From assembly GCA_032164295.1 (NCBI GenBank), contig JAJHTX010000006.1, positions 2,728,001 through 2,792,000 of the forward strand: DNA of 64,000 bases, given 5' to 3'. Below the pieces are notes generated by a model. That model did not search any database, had not been told where the DNA came from, and saw nothing but the letters and a program-made list of their open reading frames with translations. This document shows positions 12,573-24,201 of this stretch, in pieces. How positions within the stretch are numbered: position 1 is the stretch's first letter; the number at the start of each line of letters is the position of its first letter. Both the position numbers and the translations under genes were made by a program. The stretch comes from Inonotus obliquus (Eukaryota; Basidiomycota; Agaricomycetes; Hymenochaetales; Hymenochaetaceae).

Positions 12573-12627
12573 TCAGGTGAGTCAGGTCAGGTCAGGTCAG
12601 GTCAGGTCAGGTCAGGTCAGGTCAGAA
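12573..12627. repeat. GTCAG pentanucleotide microsatellite
   Basis: A tandem run of about ten GTCAG units, preceded by imperfect copies (GTCACGTCAGGTGAGTCAG) and followed by AAAACAAA-rich sequence. No gene overlaps it convincingly. Confidence 0.85.
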
Positions 12628-13338
12628 CAAAACAAATCAAACATAACGAGACATAGCAAAGCAAAATGATCAAAATCAGCAAAATCAGCAAAACAAACAA
12701 ATCCGGGGTTGAAGCGAGAACCTACAAGTTTAAAATGGAAGTACATTGTACATTGTACACAGAGTATAAACCAAAGCGATGTATGTAGAAGAGAGAAGTT
12801 CGTAAATGTTAGGTTAATAGTGTCAGAAACCAAGAAACGTTCATGTTCGAAGGATATGAACGAACATCGTCCCTGTAAGTCGTCATACATATCTATATCT
12901 ACTCGTCCGTCAATGTCAATCATTGTCTTCTATCTTCCGTCTTCTATCTTCTGTCCGTTCGTATATGTATACCACAGTACGTGTTCCTTTTGAAGAAGGT
13001 GAAAAGAAAGGAACGAAGAACGAAGAAAGGAACGAAGAAAGGGATTAGAAAGAGGTATCCGCAGTGTTTCGCGTGTCGGAACGCATCTGTAGGTCCAACC
13101 GAGTCTCTACACAACCGGAGTCGGATCAGGTGGAGAAGTGATAACCACCTCTCTCGCCATTCGTACTGCAGTACCGCCGTCACCATCGCCGACGCACAAA
13201 GCAGTCGGTAAAGGTTCTCCAAGAGCTCCCCACGCGGACAAACTATAAATATACAAACACGACATCAATCATCACGACGCCCAGCGCAAGAAAGAAAAAA
13301 AAGGGGGGGAGGGGACGAAAAAAGTTTAAAAGCACTCA

Positions 13339-15904
13339 CTAACTACATCCTTCAACCTCCGTAACAGCATTTACACTTCCAAAACTCCCATCAGCCCATC
13401 CATCACCAACACTAACCGTCTTGCCAGCATTCTCCGCAGCAACCTCATCACTCGGTAACACCAAGCTCTCAATACTCGCCGTACTAGTATACGTAGGTAA
13501 AAACTCCATATTGCCTGTTGCACCTGACAACGTCGTAGGGGGCCAGGCGGAATAGGATGCACGGATGGGTGCGGGGATCGTACCCGCGCCTTCACCACCT
13601 GTCATCCAAGCCGATGGGAACGTACCAGGGAATTGCGTCCCGGTTGCGGAAAGGGAAGCACACATCCCCGTCGCGCTCCTCGGATCATCAGGCATCCACC
13701 CATTCTCCAACCCCAGCTGATAACTCCACAACGGCGCTTGCACCGTCCCCGTCTCGCTCGAATTCCCGATTTTCCACGTCCAGAAGAAGTAGTTTTGGAG
13801 TGCGTCCATGGATGCGAGGGCGTATTCTCTGAGGCCGGATTTGAGAGAGGTGTTCCATTGTTGGTAGGAGTTCCAGGCATCGCAGCCTCCTGGGTAGTTG
13901 GATGTTCCTCCTACGCCGAGGAGGAATAACCCGCAGTCGTTGATGCCGTTACTGAATTCACCTGCTACGGAGACTCCGAATTGGATTTGACTTTTGGAGA
14001 AAGGGGGTGTGAGGGATGAGAGTGGACGTGAGCAGGAAAAATACTTACCTTTGGTTCATGTTTAGACCCCATGACAGGCATGCTCTCTGCGGCCAAGCTT
14101 CGATGGGATCTGTACTAAATGCAGCGCCTCCAAAGGCAAAGTACGGGCTGTAAGGAAAACATACTAAGAAGACGAGGTCCGACGATATTCGTGCATCGTT
14201 ACTCACTGGGTATCAAGCGCAACGCGGTCCGCACCAGGGAGGAAGTCGACCCAATTGGAGAAGGATTGAAACCCATCGTGGATACTAATGTAAGGTCCAT
14301 TACCCTCGCCGAACCCGGTTATACTCCTGATCATGTCGTGAGCCTGGAGGTAAAAGTGACCGATCATGTCCTGGCCGATGACACCCGTGAGCGCTGAAAA
14401 CAATCCGTAAATAACTAAAGTGGATAAACCTTCACGAGAATAGACTCACGCTCGTTGATAATCCCAAACATCGGGATCAGATCCTTATACTCCGGCTGGG
14501 CAATAAATTCAGTAATAACCCGAATATATTCCAACATCCTCTGAGCATTCGCATATCCCATAGGCCCATTCATAAAATTAATCTGTCCACCTTTCCCACT
14601 ATGATTATACCCATTCTGACTTCCAGGCGCCGTGTGTAAATCCAGATTAACGCGTATACCATATTTACGTGCCCAACGTAAAACACGAAGGATGTATTTC
14701 CAGCATGTACGAGCTAGGAAAGGCTCAGGTGCAGAAGTCGTGTCCCATTTTTCAACAGCCCAAAATGGGATGGGGAGACGGATCCAGTTTAGACCTGCTC
14801 CGGCGATCTGAGCTATATCCTCTTCGGTGATGAACGTATTATAATGATCCTCCAATTGTGATAGACCACCGCCTGGAGAGGTGTCTTGAGCCATAGCGAG
14901 TGAGAGAGTCCATTCGTCTCCGACAGTGCTGGTTCCGTCCGTGTTGTATTTTTGGAAGAGGGCTGGAACGATGAAGGGTTCGAGGACGAAGAGACCTCCG
15001 AGATTCGTCCCTTGAATCTTGTCGACTCCCCAGTTCCATGATGCGTTTAGGGGAGGTGTCCAGTTGTTTGGATAGGCGTTGTTATTGAATGGGTCTTCCG
15101 AGTCCCAATACCTGAACCGATAATGTCATTTTGAGATTGAAACTCAAAGAAAGTCAGCAGTACTCACCAAATCCCACCAAACCTGTTTGAATACGTAAAG
15201 GTATCACCATCCTCCGTAGTGACCATCGACCCATCCCCACCAGTAATCGCACCATCCTTCCCACCACCTCCAGAGCTCCCCGAAGCTCTCCCACCTCCAC
15301 TCGCAGACCCAACCCCATTCTTCCTCCCAAACACGATACCAACCGGAATAGCAACAGCAGCAGCGACGATAATAAATGCCAGGATTCCCACGGTCCAGAA
15401 TATTCGCTTCCGACGTCCGTTGGCCGCTGTAGCAGCACCCGCATTCGCACCGGAAGACATACCCGGAGCCGAATTCGGAAGAGTCGATAAATCCTTCTCC
15501 GCGTCCCGGAAGGAATCATTGCCTTCTGGCTTTATCTCTCCTGAAGTTGCAGCGGATGTCGTGAGACCGGCAGCAGCAGCGCCGGTAAGAGGGACGGCCG
15601 CAGAGTTGCGATCACCTTCACCTTCAGCGTCGGCGTCGGCGTCAGTGTCGAGCAGAGCTGAGTCGCGTGGAGAGTCTGAGCCGATGTTGAAGGATGGAGA
15701 GAAGGATGAGAAGCGGTTTGGGTTTGGAGGGGTTAGTGGTTGTTGTTGTTGGTCGAGACCTAGAGCTAGGAGAGCGCTTGATGTACTAGGAGAGGCGGCG
15801 GGTTCCTGGAGGGGGGCTTGAGGAGGTACGGAAGCTGTGTTTGCGCCTGGCGAGTGTGGAGAAGGGACGTGGACATTGTCTGTGAAGGGGTTTGAGGTGG
15901 ACAT
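13339..15904 (-). CDS. GH5 exo-1,3-beta-glucanase, type II membrane-anchored (exgD-like)
   Basis: Five exons (15904-15168, 15111-14450, 14393-14207, 14147-14049, 13990-13339) close in phase to 778 residues. Residues about 1-165 are a Ser/Pro/Asn-rich cytosolic tail. A transmembrane helix follows at about 168-190 (RKRIFWTVGILAFIIVAAAV), then a Gly/Ser linker and the catalytic domain. Family 5 marks: NLGGLFVLEPF, then NWIRLPIPFWAV, VNLDLHTAPGSQNG, the acid/base motif INEP made across the second intron, THPYF, and the nucleophile region SVAGEFSNGINDCG. This matches fungal glucan 1,3-beta-glucosidase D, which trims cell-wall beta-glucan at the cell surface. The single start ATG lies before a typical tail. 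It is flanked by gene-poor DNA on both sides. Confidence 0.93.
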
Positions 15905-16789
15905 TGCGAGTGGGGAGGACTACGAGGAGACGTGAGTGTGACGAAGGGGGCACGAGGAATATCGGGTATGCGACGGTAAAAAAGGCATCGAATATCTTCT
16001 ATCTCCCACCATAGTGTATAGGTAAAATACACCGAATCTAGCGTGTTTCATCGGATGTTAGGTCACAAATGCGGAACAATTTCACAAGATACCCCTTGAC
16101 TGTCGATAACCATCCTTCGATGAATGCCTTATCTTCCACCTTCAACTCGGCATGCATTCACCGTTGCCTCCCTCTCCTAACCCTCAACCATTCCATCCGA
16201 GAACTTTGAATGGAATTCATCGATGTTCCTTTTAAAGGGGCTCAATCGCCGCCTGCGAAACAGATTTAGTATGCGGAATGATAGGAGTATGCCACGTACT
16301 TACTTCATCCGACCGAATTCCGCGCATGCACATGGTCATCCCGAGGAGTAGTTGTTCACGCCGTCAGATCATGTGATGTCATACATGACCAGTGTTCTAT
16401 AAATAGACGCGACTTTCACGGGAGGATCGGGTTAATTTTATCTTGTCTTATTTAGTCCGTTTACAGATACTCATTTGCATTGATCTCACCAAGCGAGAAT
16501 CCTTGCTGAAGTCCTCCCTCTTCATCAACGATGGGAATTTGGGGATTGATATTCCTATAATTGGGGGTCGGCAAATCCCAAGTTCAACGCGCACGCTTGA
16601 TTTTCGTCGGAGCTTAAACATTTCCCTTATTTAGGCAACTCACGTAGATCACATTTACAACAGCCGGGCAAGTCCGGACTCGTTCTACAGTGGATTCTAC
16701 ACTAGGCTGGCTGGTTCTCCACTGTACACACGACACCTTATAACTCTGCCACACCAGCAAAAACAACCTTTCTTTTTGCATATATTGCA

Positions 16790-17635
16790 TATTAGTGGTG
16801 ACTGGCACGGCCTATCAAATTTCCGTGCCATTCCCACGGTCCCTCCCGTGGCTAAGCGGTGATCGACGCTCAGATTCACCTGTCTCACTTTTCTACTCTG
16901 ACATTCAAGGGCTTGTCCAGCCTTCCACAACTTTACGAAAAATCTGAAAAAATACCCAAAAATTATTTTTCAACATTCTAAACAAAATGGAAAGACAGAT
17001 TTTCGAATTTCCCAATATTCGTCGAGATACAGTGATTTTAGATGCATATTGAAACAACTAAGATACTTCTAAAAGATTTTTTCTTTCCAAAATCTTCCAT
17101 TTTCATTAAGACTCATATATGTGAAAGACACACAGCAAGAGAGCATGAATTCATTGGGCTAGGGGGCATATATGCTGCTGGTTCATTTAAAATTGCTAAT
17201 ATCCCCACCAATAACTTAATCTCTCCTGTTAATTGTTGATAGAACCATCCTAGTACACATAAACATGATCTCCAGACAGTTTAAAGGGACTGTTTTAAGT
17301 GTTTTCAGAGGAAGATATGGCCATGTAAAAACCTCAAAATAAGATCACGTGACATACAAGCGAAAACAGAGATGTATATTCTACCCGAATATCACCTACA
17401 GTAGACTCATATTTGGTATATTACATATTGGGTATTCATATAAAGCCTTTTTATGTTGAAAGGAAGGGACGAATTGCTTGAACTCAGCAGAACTGCATAT
17501 TCAAGGATTTAGTGGGGGCACGGAAAGTGAGACAAGAAGATCGACGCAAGTTACTATACATGGGAATTAGTTGAAACTCCGCTCTGGTAAAAGTGGCACG
17601 GAAATTTCTTAGGCCGTGCCAGGCACCAATATTAG
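16790..17635. repeat. inverted-repeat pair, possible MITE-like element
   Basis: The stretch at 16790-16832 (containing CTGGCACGGCCTAT and AAATTTCCGTGCCA) recurs in inverted orientation at 17592-17635, with the same order and about 85-90% identity by eye over roughly 40 bases. Weaker inverted similarity continues inward (GATCGACGC and TGTCTCACTTT at about 16860-16895 versus 17530-17560). The 0.76-kb spacer is AT-rich and non-coding. I see no certain target duplication. Confidence 0.55.
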
Positions 17636-17929
17636 ACATAAATACAACAATCCTATGGAAGCAGAATTTTGATTTTGCTCCTCCTGCCTAAATTAAACTC
17701 TTTATTTCTGGAAAATTGAAGGATTTAAAGAAACAAAAACCATAGAAGTATTTTTATATATGCATGATTACCTTGTACAAAAACTCAGAGCAGTCTATGG
17801 GCTGGGAAGCAAGTTATAAGGATATGTCTTTTTACTGTAAATGCAATTGAAACTCCGACATACGGAACACTTAGCCGAAACCGTGGGAACACGCGAGTTG
17901 GACTTGGACATTGCCGACCCCCACTATGA

Positions 17930-18390
17930 TGGTATTACAGCTAAATGCATATCTAATGGCTCTCCCCTGGATTTTGGTAATACATCATATCATGTGATAC
18001 TTTGGACTATGAGAAGAAAACTTTTGAAAAACTGCGGTAGTTTGACAGCTCGCCGTCATAATAATAGGTTCTGATGACTTTATCACCCATATTTAGACAA
18101 GCAACCCTTTATACATTCACCTCCGAGTTTTTGCAATAAGAAATATTCTAGAAGTATTGCGTGACTAGTATTTGTAGGTACTGGCTTGTATATTCAAGAG
18201 TTAGGAGAGAAATAACTTTTATATGTATGTGCAAGGCAGCTGTTGAATTTCGACACGCTGATCAAAATTGACATATGACAGGAGCTTGCACAGTTTTCTT
18301 CAGAAAGTCCGAGATATCACATGATATGATATATTACTTCTCTCCCCAAATCCAGGGGAGTGCCATTAGATATGCATTTAGTTGTAATAT
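17930..18390. repeat. second inverted-repeat pair in AT-rich DNA
   Basis: The segment at 17930-18030 (with AAATGCATATCTAATGGC and CATATCATGTGATA) is matched by the reverse complement of 18285-18390, over roughly 70-100 bases with few differences, around a spacer of about 250 bases. The arrangement would fold into a long hairpin and resembles a foldback or MITE-type element. It is independent of the pair at 16.8/17.6 kb. Confidence 0.6.
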
Positions 18391-18539
18391 TCACCTGTGC
18401 TGTTGAAGGTAGGGCTATGCAAATGATATTTCTGCTTAACATACTATCGTTTTACCCATACATAAAAGCTGTATGTTCCAGATCTCTTATCGCATCATTC
18501 TTTCACTAAATCCTCTGTCTCTTATGCGCCACTTCCATA

Positions 18540-20073
18540 TCAACAGTCTACAAAATCAATAGGTACACTTTTGATTGAGAGCATCGCTCTAGACGTACAT
18601 TTACATGTAACTTCATTCGTCTCCTCGAGTTGCTTCGCGATTCTCTTGACTGTATCAAAAGATGGTATTCTTAATAAAGGACTCCTGCTAGCGCTAGCGA
18701 ATTCTATCATTGAACGAAATGGTTTTGTATTGATAGTCGAAAACGGTAGGTCGTCCTTGATGAGCCATTCTGTCACGAGTCGCTCGAATGTAGATTGATC
18801 GAACGTTCCCTGAGAATAGAAATAAGTCTTATGGACAGGCAAAAATTCGTGTACCAGACTTGCATTTGCACTTGCACTGTATTGTTGATGAGTCAAGGCA
18901 CTAATGATGTTTTCGGAACTTTGTTGAGAAAGGAGTTGCGACAGGCGAATAGGCGAAGGAACTATCGACTTGTTTGCGATGGCGACTTCTTCTTCGGTCG
19001 GCGGTGATTCTCGATTACGAAGAACTTGATATAATTGATACATAAGAGGTGCGTTCTTGCGCAAATGGTTTTCTAGGCCTAGATGGATACGTTTACATAG
19101 TTATTTATATCTTTTGAATTGGAGGGATAGGAACGTACCCGTCGTTGAGCACCTCATCAATTTCGTCACGGTTTGGATAGATCCTGTATGGTAGCAACGA
19201 AAGTATTTATCACCCTCTGTGTGTTCTCTGAATCTCGGGTTTGAATCCGAGTTGACGGCTTCGTAAAAGAGATAAATCGGATTTCTCGTCCTCTGAGCAA
19301 ATAAGATATACATCTTATTCATCGTGATTAGATGTAGGATAGAAAAGAAATACATACCCGCTTTTTCGATGCTTCAGTAACAATCACAGGAGGAGGAACC
19401 TGCACAGCCTCGTCATGTCCTGTGTCGTTGAATACAGTGATGCTGTCTGTTTGAGTTGCTGTAGATTCTTTTGATGAGGTGTTCAGAGGCTGAGAGGATG
19501 TGGATGTGGATGTAGGTTCCCTTGTAGCCGAAGCCTCGACTGATGGTCGGCTCAACTTCTTGAAGCAAAGTCTACTCTTCTACGCCTTCAGAAAGTTTTG
19601 GGACATGTGATTTGGGCTCTAGAGGACATACCTGTACTATCCTGCCTCGTCTTGAGGCAGACGTCGTTCGGAGTGATTCATGACTAGCCTATTTGCACAG
19701 AAGAAGTTGGAATAAATGAAGAAAGCACATTATGAAATGGACGCACCTGCGAAGTAGCGATGAGCGCGTTATCATCCTTGCCCATATCACCAGAATCTAG
19801 CCCTGGATCGAACTCCACATCTGAGCCACTAAGACCTGTCAATTGGGTCCCATCCACTACACTAGACAGCACTCCAAAGCGGTTTGCAGGTGGGGTATCA
19901 ATCGGACCACTGGAACGAGTATCTCCAGAGTTTTCATAAACCTCAAACGAGAGAAAACGAGGACGTTTATCAGAGTCAGCGATAATGTCGATTTCATCAA
20001 CTTCGACTTCGTCTCGATTTCGACGCCGTGAGTGAAAGACGACTTTGAAGGCGTTGCTGCTTAGGCGGCTCAT
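18540..20073 (-). pseudogene. hAT transposase, N-terminal part only
   Basis: Exons at 20073-19747, about 19731-19630, 19560-19365, 19290-19140 and 19085-18540 match, in order, the first five exons of the hAT transposase at 53.9-55.4 kb. Shared features are RRNRDEVEVDE, DKRPRFLS, KYFRCYHTGSIQTVTKLM, GLENHLRKNAPLMYQLYQ, PPTEEEVAIANK and SENIISALTH. The region corresponds to a BED-like finger and linker. Similarity stops at the point where the full-length copy has the intron before its first catalytic Asp exon, and a short unrelated tail then leads to a stop. The retained frames are open, so a short host protein is conceivable, but catalytic sequence is absent. No flanking terminal repeats were found. 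Confidence 0.65.
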
Positions 20074-21715
20074 GACGCAGACGCAGACGCAGAGTAACGT
20101 AGAGGGTTGTGGAACGTCTTCGATTCCGCGTTAGCTCCTTAAATGATGCATCGGTTCGGGTAGTTGGATAGAAAAGGAAATAACCGGGAAGGAGCTACAT
20201 GTCACTCCGGAACTCGTGTTCTGCAATGCGATATGTCATGGGCATCCATATCATATGGAATATATGATCGAAGCACGTGCTTACATCTATATCGACCTAC
20301 AGCCTACGACCTTAACCCACGCGATGTATCACCCGCTCATCACTACCAAACATCAGGCATTGCAATGTGCAATGGGCATGCCCGGGTATACCTTATCTGC
20401 GGCGTAGAGTAACCATTGGTGAAGCGAACTACGAGGGGCACATTGGGACAATAGCCTTGCGGACATGGCAGGGAAGAGCCAGTGACATGTTCCAGTGGGA
20501 GAGGGGAGATCGTGTGTGCTGTGGCGCGTCGCGCGGATCACACTCACATGACCGTATACGTGTACGGTATGTTCGTATCTTTTGTGTAAGGGATGGTACC
20601 TTCTGATCCGTAAAAGTCAGCCCCATTCCATACTAACAGAGTATACGCACGGTACGCTGCGGATCCCTAGAGTTTTTAATGACTGGAAAGTGTGCTGTGT
20701 GCTGTGCGGTGTGCGGTGTGCAGTGTGCATGCAGCATGCCCGACCTGTGATTGCCTTGCGGGTTACCTCGATTGGCGATTGGTGCCGCTAGGAGTGACTT
20801 CGGCCGTGACTCCGACTCCGTGACTCCGTCCTGTGTACTATGTAGAATAGTTGACATCCAATGAACGAATATCTTGAAATCGCGTTGAGAACCGGTGTGC
20901 TAGCCTGTGATGAGGTATCGAGTTAGGCTAAGAATCTCAAGAGTCAAGAGTCAAGAGTCAAGAATCAAGATGCGAAATGCAAAATACAAGAAACAAGACG
21001 CGAGACATGGATTTCCGACGTCGAGACATCGAGACCAACATCGGGCAAGTCCGATACAGGCAGTCAGGCAGTCAGGCACGTCGGACAGAACAACAACCCA
21101 ACCAACCAACCGACAAACAAACCAGCAGAAAATAGAAAATAGAAAAGAAAACATCAGCAACGAGTAACGAGTTTCCATTCTTATCTTAGATCATTCGATC
21201 GTTCAATCTTCCCTTTCCCCTTCCCTTTCATCATTCAATCGTTCATCGTTCATCATTTGCGGCAGAAGAAAGATCTCAACGAGCCAACGAAGTCACTCCG
21301 GTGAATGATGCTACCACACAAAGTACTAGTAGCGCGTTCAGGGCCTCACCGCCTCAAGCTACTCGAGAAAATCAAAGCCAAGGCACGAGATTGATTATCC
21401 AGTGAAGTCCGGCTGCCCGTTGATGCAAGTCTAGGTAGCAGGAGCGAACTTAGAAGATCATTGCCAGATGATCGACGGACTGTTACTCTGTAGGTAGATG
21501 ATCGGCGGTGGTCATCGCCTGATCGTCGGAGATCGACGCGGTGGCCCGTGGGGTTGACGGTAGTTCGCGGTGGCTTGTGGCTTGCATTCTGTGGCTCGTG
21601 CTCCTATTGCTCTTTTGTGGTATCCATGTCGAGATACATCCAGTCAAGTCCATCACGATTCGTGTATACTGTACATAGTGACACACTGGCAGTCTGCAGA
21701 ACCGAACGGTACAAC
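20074..21715. other. intergenic region with minor tandem repeats
   Basis: No gene is supported. Short tandem tracts occur at 20685-20730 (GTGTGC/GTGCGGT type) and 20935-20966 (AGAGTCA units). The right end abuts the 8-bp target duplication of the hAT derivative. Confidence 0.4.
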
Positions 21716-22946
21716 TTGGGTTCGTTAAGTACGGAAGTGGGCCGTACGTATACGAACGCTCTGTAATCGTATCGAGGAATAGGACTTACTTTACGGATCT
21801 GTATTGCGGTCCGTGTTCTGCATCAGGAAATCCAAATTTAGTGATAGTGATCAGCTGTGTCCATGACATGCCGCAGCTCCTCATTCCTCATTCTCTCCCA
21901 CATGCCCCCACATGATGCCCCTGGTCATCCTGATCGCACGTTGCAGACCTGGTGTTTGGTAGTAAGGGGAAGGAGTGTTGATTTATGTGGCTGGAAGGTG
22001 CGTACTCACATCACACAGTCCACATGAAGTGGATGCTCATAGCATATTGCGTTGCAGAACACGAGTCTTGGAGAGACAGTGCACGTCGCGTTGCAGAACA
22101 TGCATATGAGCCTCAGTCGAAAAACGGTAAGCGGTATTTGTTAGGTAGATATACAGTACATATGGTATTAGTGTAGGTATTTAAGGATATATCATATTGA
22201 AATCGAATAGTTTGGCCCTTCTCTTCACTTGCCTTGCTGCTTGGTCTTCACCATGAGCAATCTTAATGATGGATTTCAACTTGTGTGTCACGCACGTTAG
22301 ACGTCGAAACGGCGATGAGGTTGATGAAAGTAACTAACATCATCTCTCTCGTATTCTCTCATTTAAGCTTCGTGGAGTCGACCAACCTACCGGACCTGGA
22401 CTGAGCAAGGTACAAATTTCGAGCCGCTTTGAAGTTCTATCTGATGTGGGGGACGGCGCTGATGAATCTCAGAACAGTACTAGTGGCTCTTGTCATGTTA
22501 GCGAGGACGATGAAGAACAAGATCACATTTCGCAGGTGCGTATTTTTTGTTCCTTCTAGTTCTCTAGTTACATGATTGTATGTAGAATATGTAATTGATG
22601 ATATTTGCAGGCTCCTCAGTCGCCGTCGACCGTGTATTCTCAGGAGGCAGGGATACCGTACTGTTGCACCCCGTCGTGCCTGTCTGTGGTCAGAGACCAT
22701 CGCAACCCTTATGATGGTGAAACAATGGCTACCTTCGAAAGACAGATTATACACTTCTTAAAGTATCTCTCTTAGTTCTTGTTATTGTATTGTGTACTTC
22801 CTTGGTGTCGTATATACGGCGTATTGTGGTGCGTTTCCGTAGCTCACACCGAAATAAAAAAATACGGAGTCGTAAAGCACGGATCGTAACCCGTAATGTG
22901 TCTTACCTTTATGCGCATACCTGTATACGTACGCTGCGGAACCCTA
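21716..22946 (+). mobile_element. non-autonomous hAT element (internal deletion derivative), 1.23 kb
   Basis: It is flanked by the 8-bp direct repeat GGTACAAC (21708-21715 and 22947-22954), as expected for hAT. The right terminus ends GTACGCTGCGGAACCCTA; the left begins TTGGGTTCG, a decayed version of the inverted repeat, and subterminal sequence matches the other copies at 40.3 and 47.0 kb. Inside, a damaged first transposase exon (near 22253-22540, with FQLV, then RRNGDEVDE and SRFEVLSD) is followed directly by the last exon (near 22610-22760, VAVDRVFSGGRDT). All catalytic exons are missing, so it could move only if a relative supplied transposase. Confidence 0.85.
22253..22762 (+). pseudogene. 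remnant hAT transposase (first and last exons only)
   Basis: The start ATG at 22253 is followed by a frame with an early stop and shifts relative to the full copy. The first exon keeps SRFEVLSDVGDGADE. The next recognisable segment is the C-terminal dimerisation end with SGGRDT and a frame change after it, corresponding to ALRRARLKSETITTLM of the intact copy. The middle of the gene is deleted. Confidence 0.7.
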
Positions 22947-23091
22947 GGTACAACTCGGAATTTTGGTAATAACATGAGCGGAAGTTTGAGCTACGCAGGA
23001 ATTATCGCTCAGTTCGTTCGTTCGTTCTTGGTCAGATTTGTGAAATATGACATACGAGTCTATTGTATGCAGTATGCACTCCGAGATACTG

Positions 23092-24201
23092 CTATGCAAC
23101 GCCAACGCCGTAGAACTCTCTTGCAAGCTCCTCCAAGCTCTTCACTCGTACGTTAGGATATAACTCCCTCGCATCAAGCGCAGAACCATATCCCTCCTTC
23201 TTTACATTCTCGATTGACGTATCTCCACGAAACCAAACACTCAATACATACTCCCAAATAGCAAAATCAAAACCATCAGTTGTTTTGATGAGTTCGCGAA
23301 CTTCGGTCTCGGAAACGACGAGCGGGTCTGGAATGCTTTTGGGGCTTCCAGAGATTCGCCGAGCGAGGTTGATGACGGTGAGTTGTGTGATTTGTTCGGC
23401 GTAGATGTAGATGTAGTTGTTGAGAGTACGGGTGTCGAGGAGGATATGAGGGACGAAGAGACCGATGTCGTTTAGGTGGATTGTTGTGTATTTGGTTTCT
23501 CCATTACCGAAGAAGAGGAGAGGGAGTTGACGTGGGTTGGGTGTGGACGGGGCGGTGGATTCGAGAGGTGTGAGGGTGAACCTTTAGCATTGAAGGTCAG
23601 GATTTGCTTTCGGAGATGAATGGAGGGTGCTGACCAGTACGCAGCATCGATGAAGGTGTATCCAAGTCCAGAATAGATAACGTACTCATGTATCGCAAAC
23701 TTCTTTACCAAAACGGTAGCATCATCTATCAAACTATCGATAATGAACGTACCTCATCATGCATCTTTCTCACGCCCTTCACACAAGGTGGACTCCAATC
23801 GCTAGGTACAACCCTCTTCACGGTCCCATCCCTCTTTGCAGCGTCGATGAGTTGATATTGCGATATTGCAGCCCTAGCGAGTTCCAGACAAGTGTTGATA
23901 TGACGATCTCGACTCCCGTGAGCAAGGTGTCGAGTTGTGAGGGCGTAGCTGTGGAGAGATCGACTGTACGAATTTCTGCACCGCGGGATTTGAAGGAAGA
24001 GATGATGGGGTTTTCTGAGGAGATGGGACGGGTTACTGCTATGACATGCTTGGGGTGATAGTTCACTTTGTTAGAATCTGAACATGAGAAGTGGAGGAGA
24101 GAGAAGCAACTTACGTAGTCCGGTGAGGCAAGCAACCCGTTTACAACACTCTTTCCGGTGCTCCCAGTTGCACCGAGAATGAGAACAGTAGTTTTGCTCA
24201 T
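23092..24201 (-). pseudogene. NmrA-like / isoflavone-reductase-like NAD(P)-binding protein, frame broken by an 8-bp duplication
   Basis: Four exons are clear: 24201-24115 (MSKTTVLILGATGSTGKSVV, the Rossmann GxxGxxG motif), 24048-23753, 23702-23635 and 23581-23092. Later marks are KRVVPSDWSPPCVKGVRK, KFAIHEYVIYSGLGYTFID, TIHLNDIGLFV and a C-terminus ending YGVGVA. These resemble NmrA-like and phenylcoumaran/isoflavone-reductase-like oxidoreductases of the SDR superfamily. Exon 2 is 296 nt, which breaks the frame. It contains a direct 8-bp repeat (GATATTG with period 8 at 23854-23868), and without one unit the exon is 288 nt and every exon junction is in phase (310 residues). All other parts look intact, so the lesion is recent or a sequencing error. 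Confidence 0.85.

Larger units (their letters stand above)
11146..13338. other. long intergenic region rich in simple repeats
   Basis: About 2.2 kb between two minus-strand genes. It holds several purine-rich microsatellite and minisatellite tracts (listed separately) and an A/G-rich stretch around 13280-13330. I see no coding sequence with convincing composition, no tRNA and no transposon end. Confidence 0.45.
15905..18539. other. intergenic and AT-rich repeat-bearing region
   Basis: The first 500 bases should carry the promoter of the glucanase. From about 16.9 kb the sequence becomes markedly AT-rich and codes for nothing I can support. It holds two pairs of inverted repeats (listed separately), suggesting remnants of small DNA transposons. 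Confidence 0.5.

Noticed and set aside
15219..15821. 200-codon Pro/Ala/Ser-rich frame on the plus strand
   Set aside because: Antisense to the low-complexity N-terminal tail of the GH5 glucanase; no start context or splice partner.
20685..20740. GTGTGC-rich run considered as a structured RNA or CRISPR-like repeat
   Set aside because: Units are short and imperfect with no spacers; an ordinary dinucleotide-type repeat in a eukaryotic genome.
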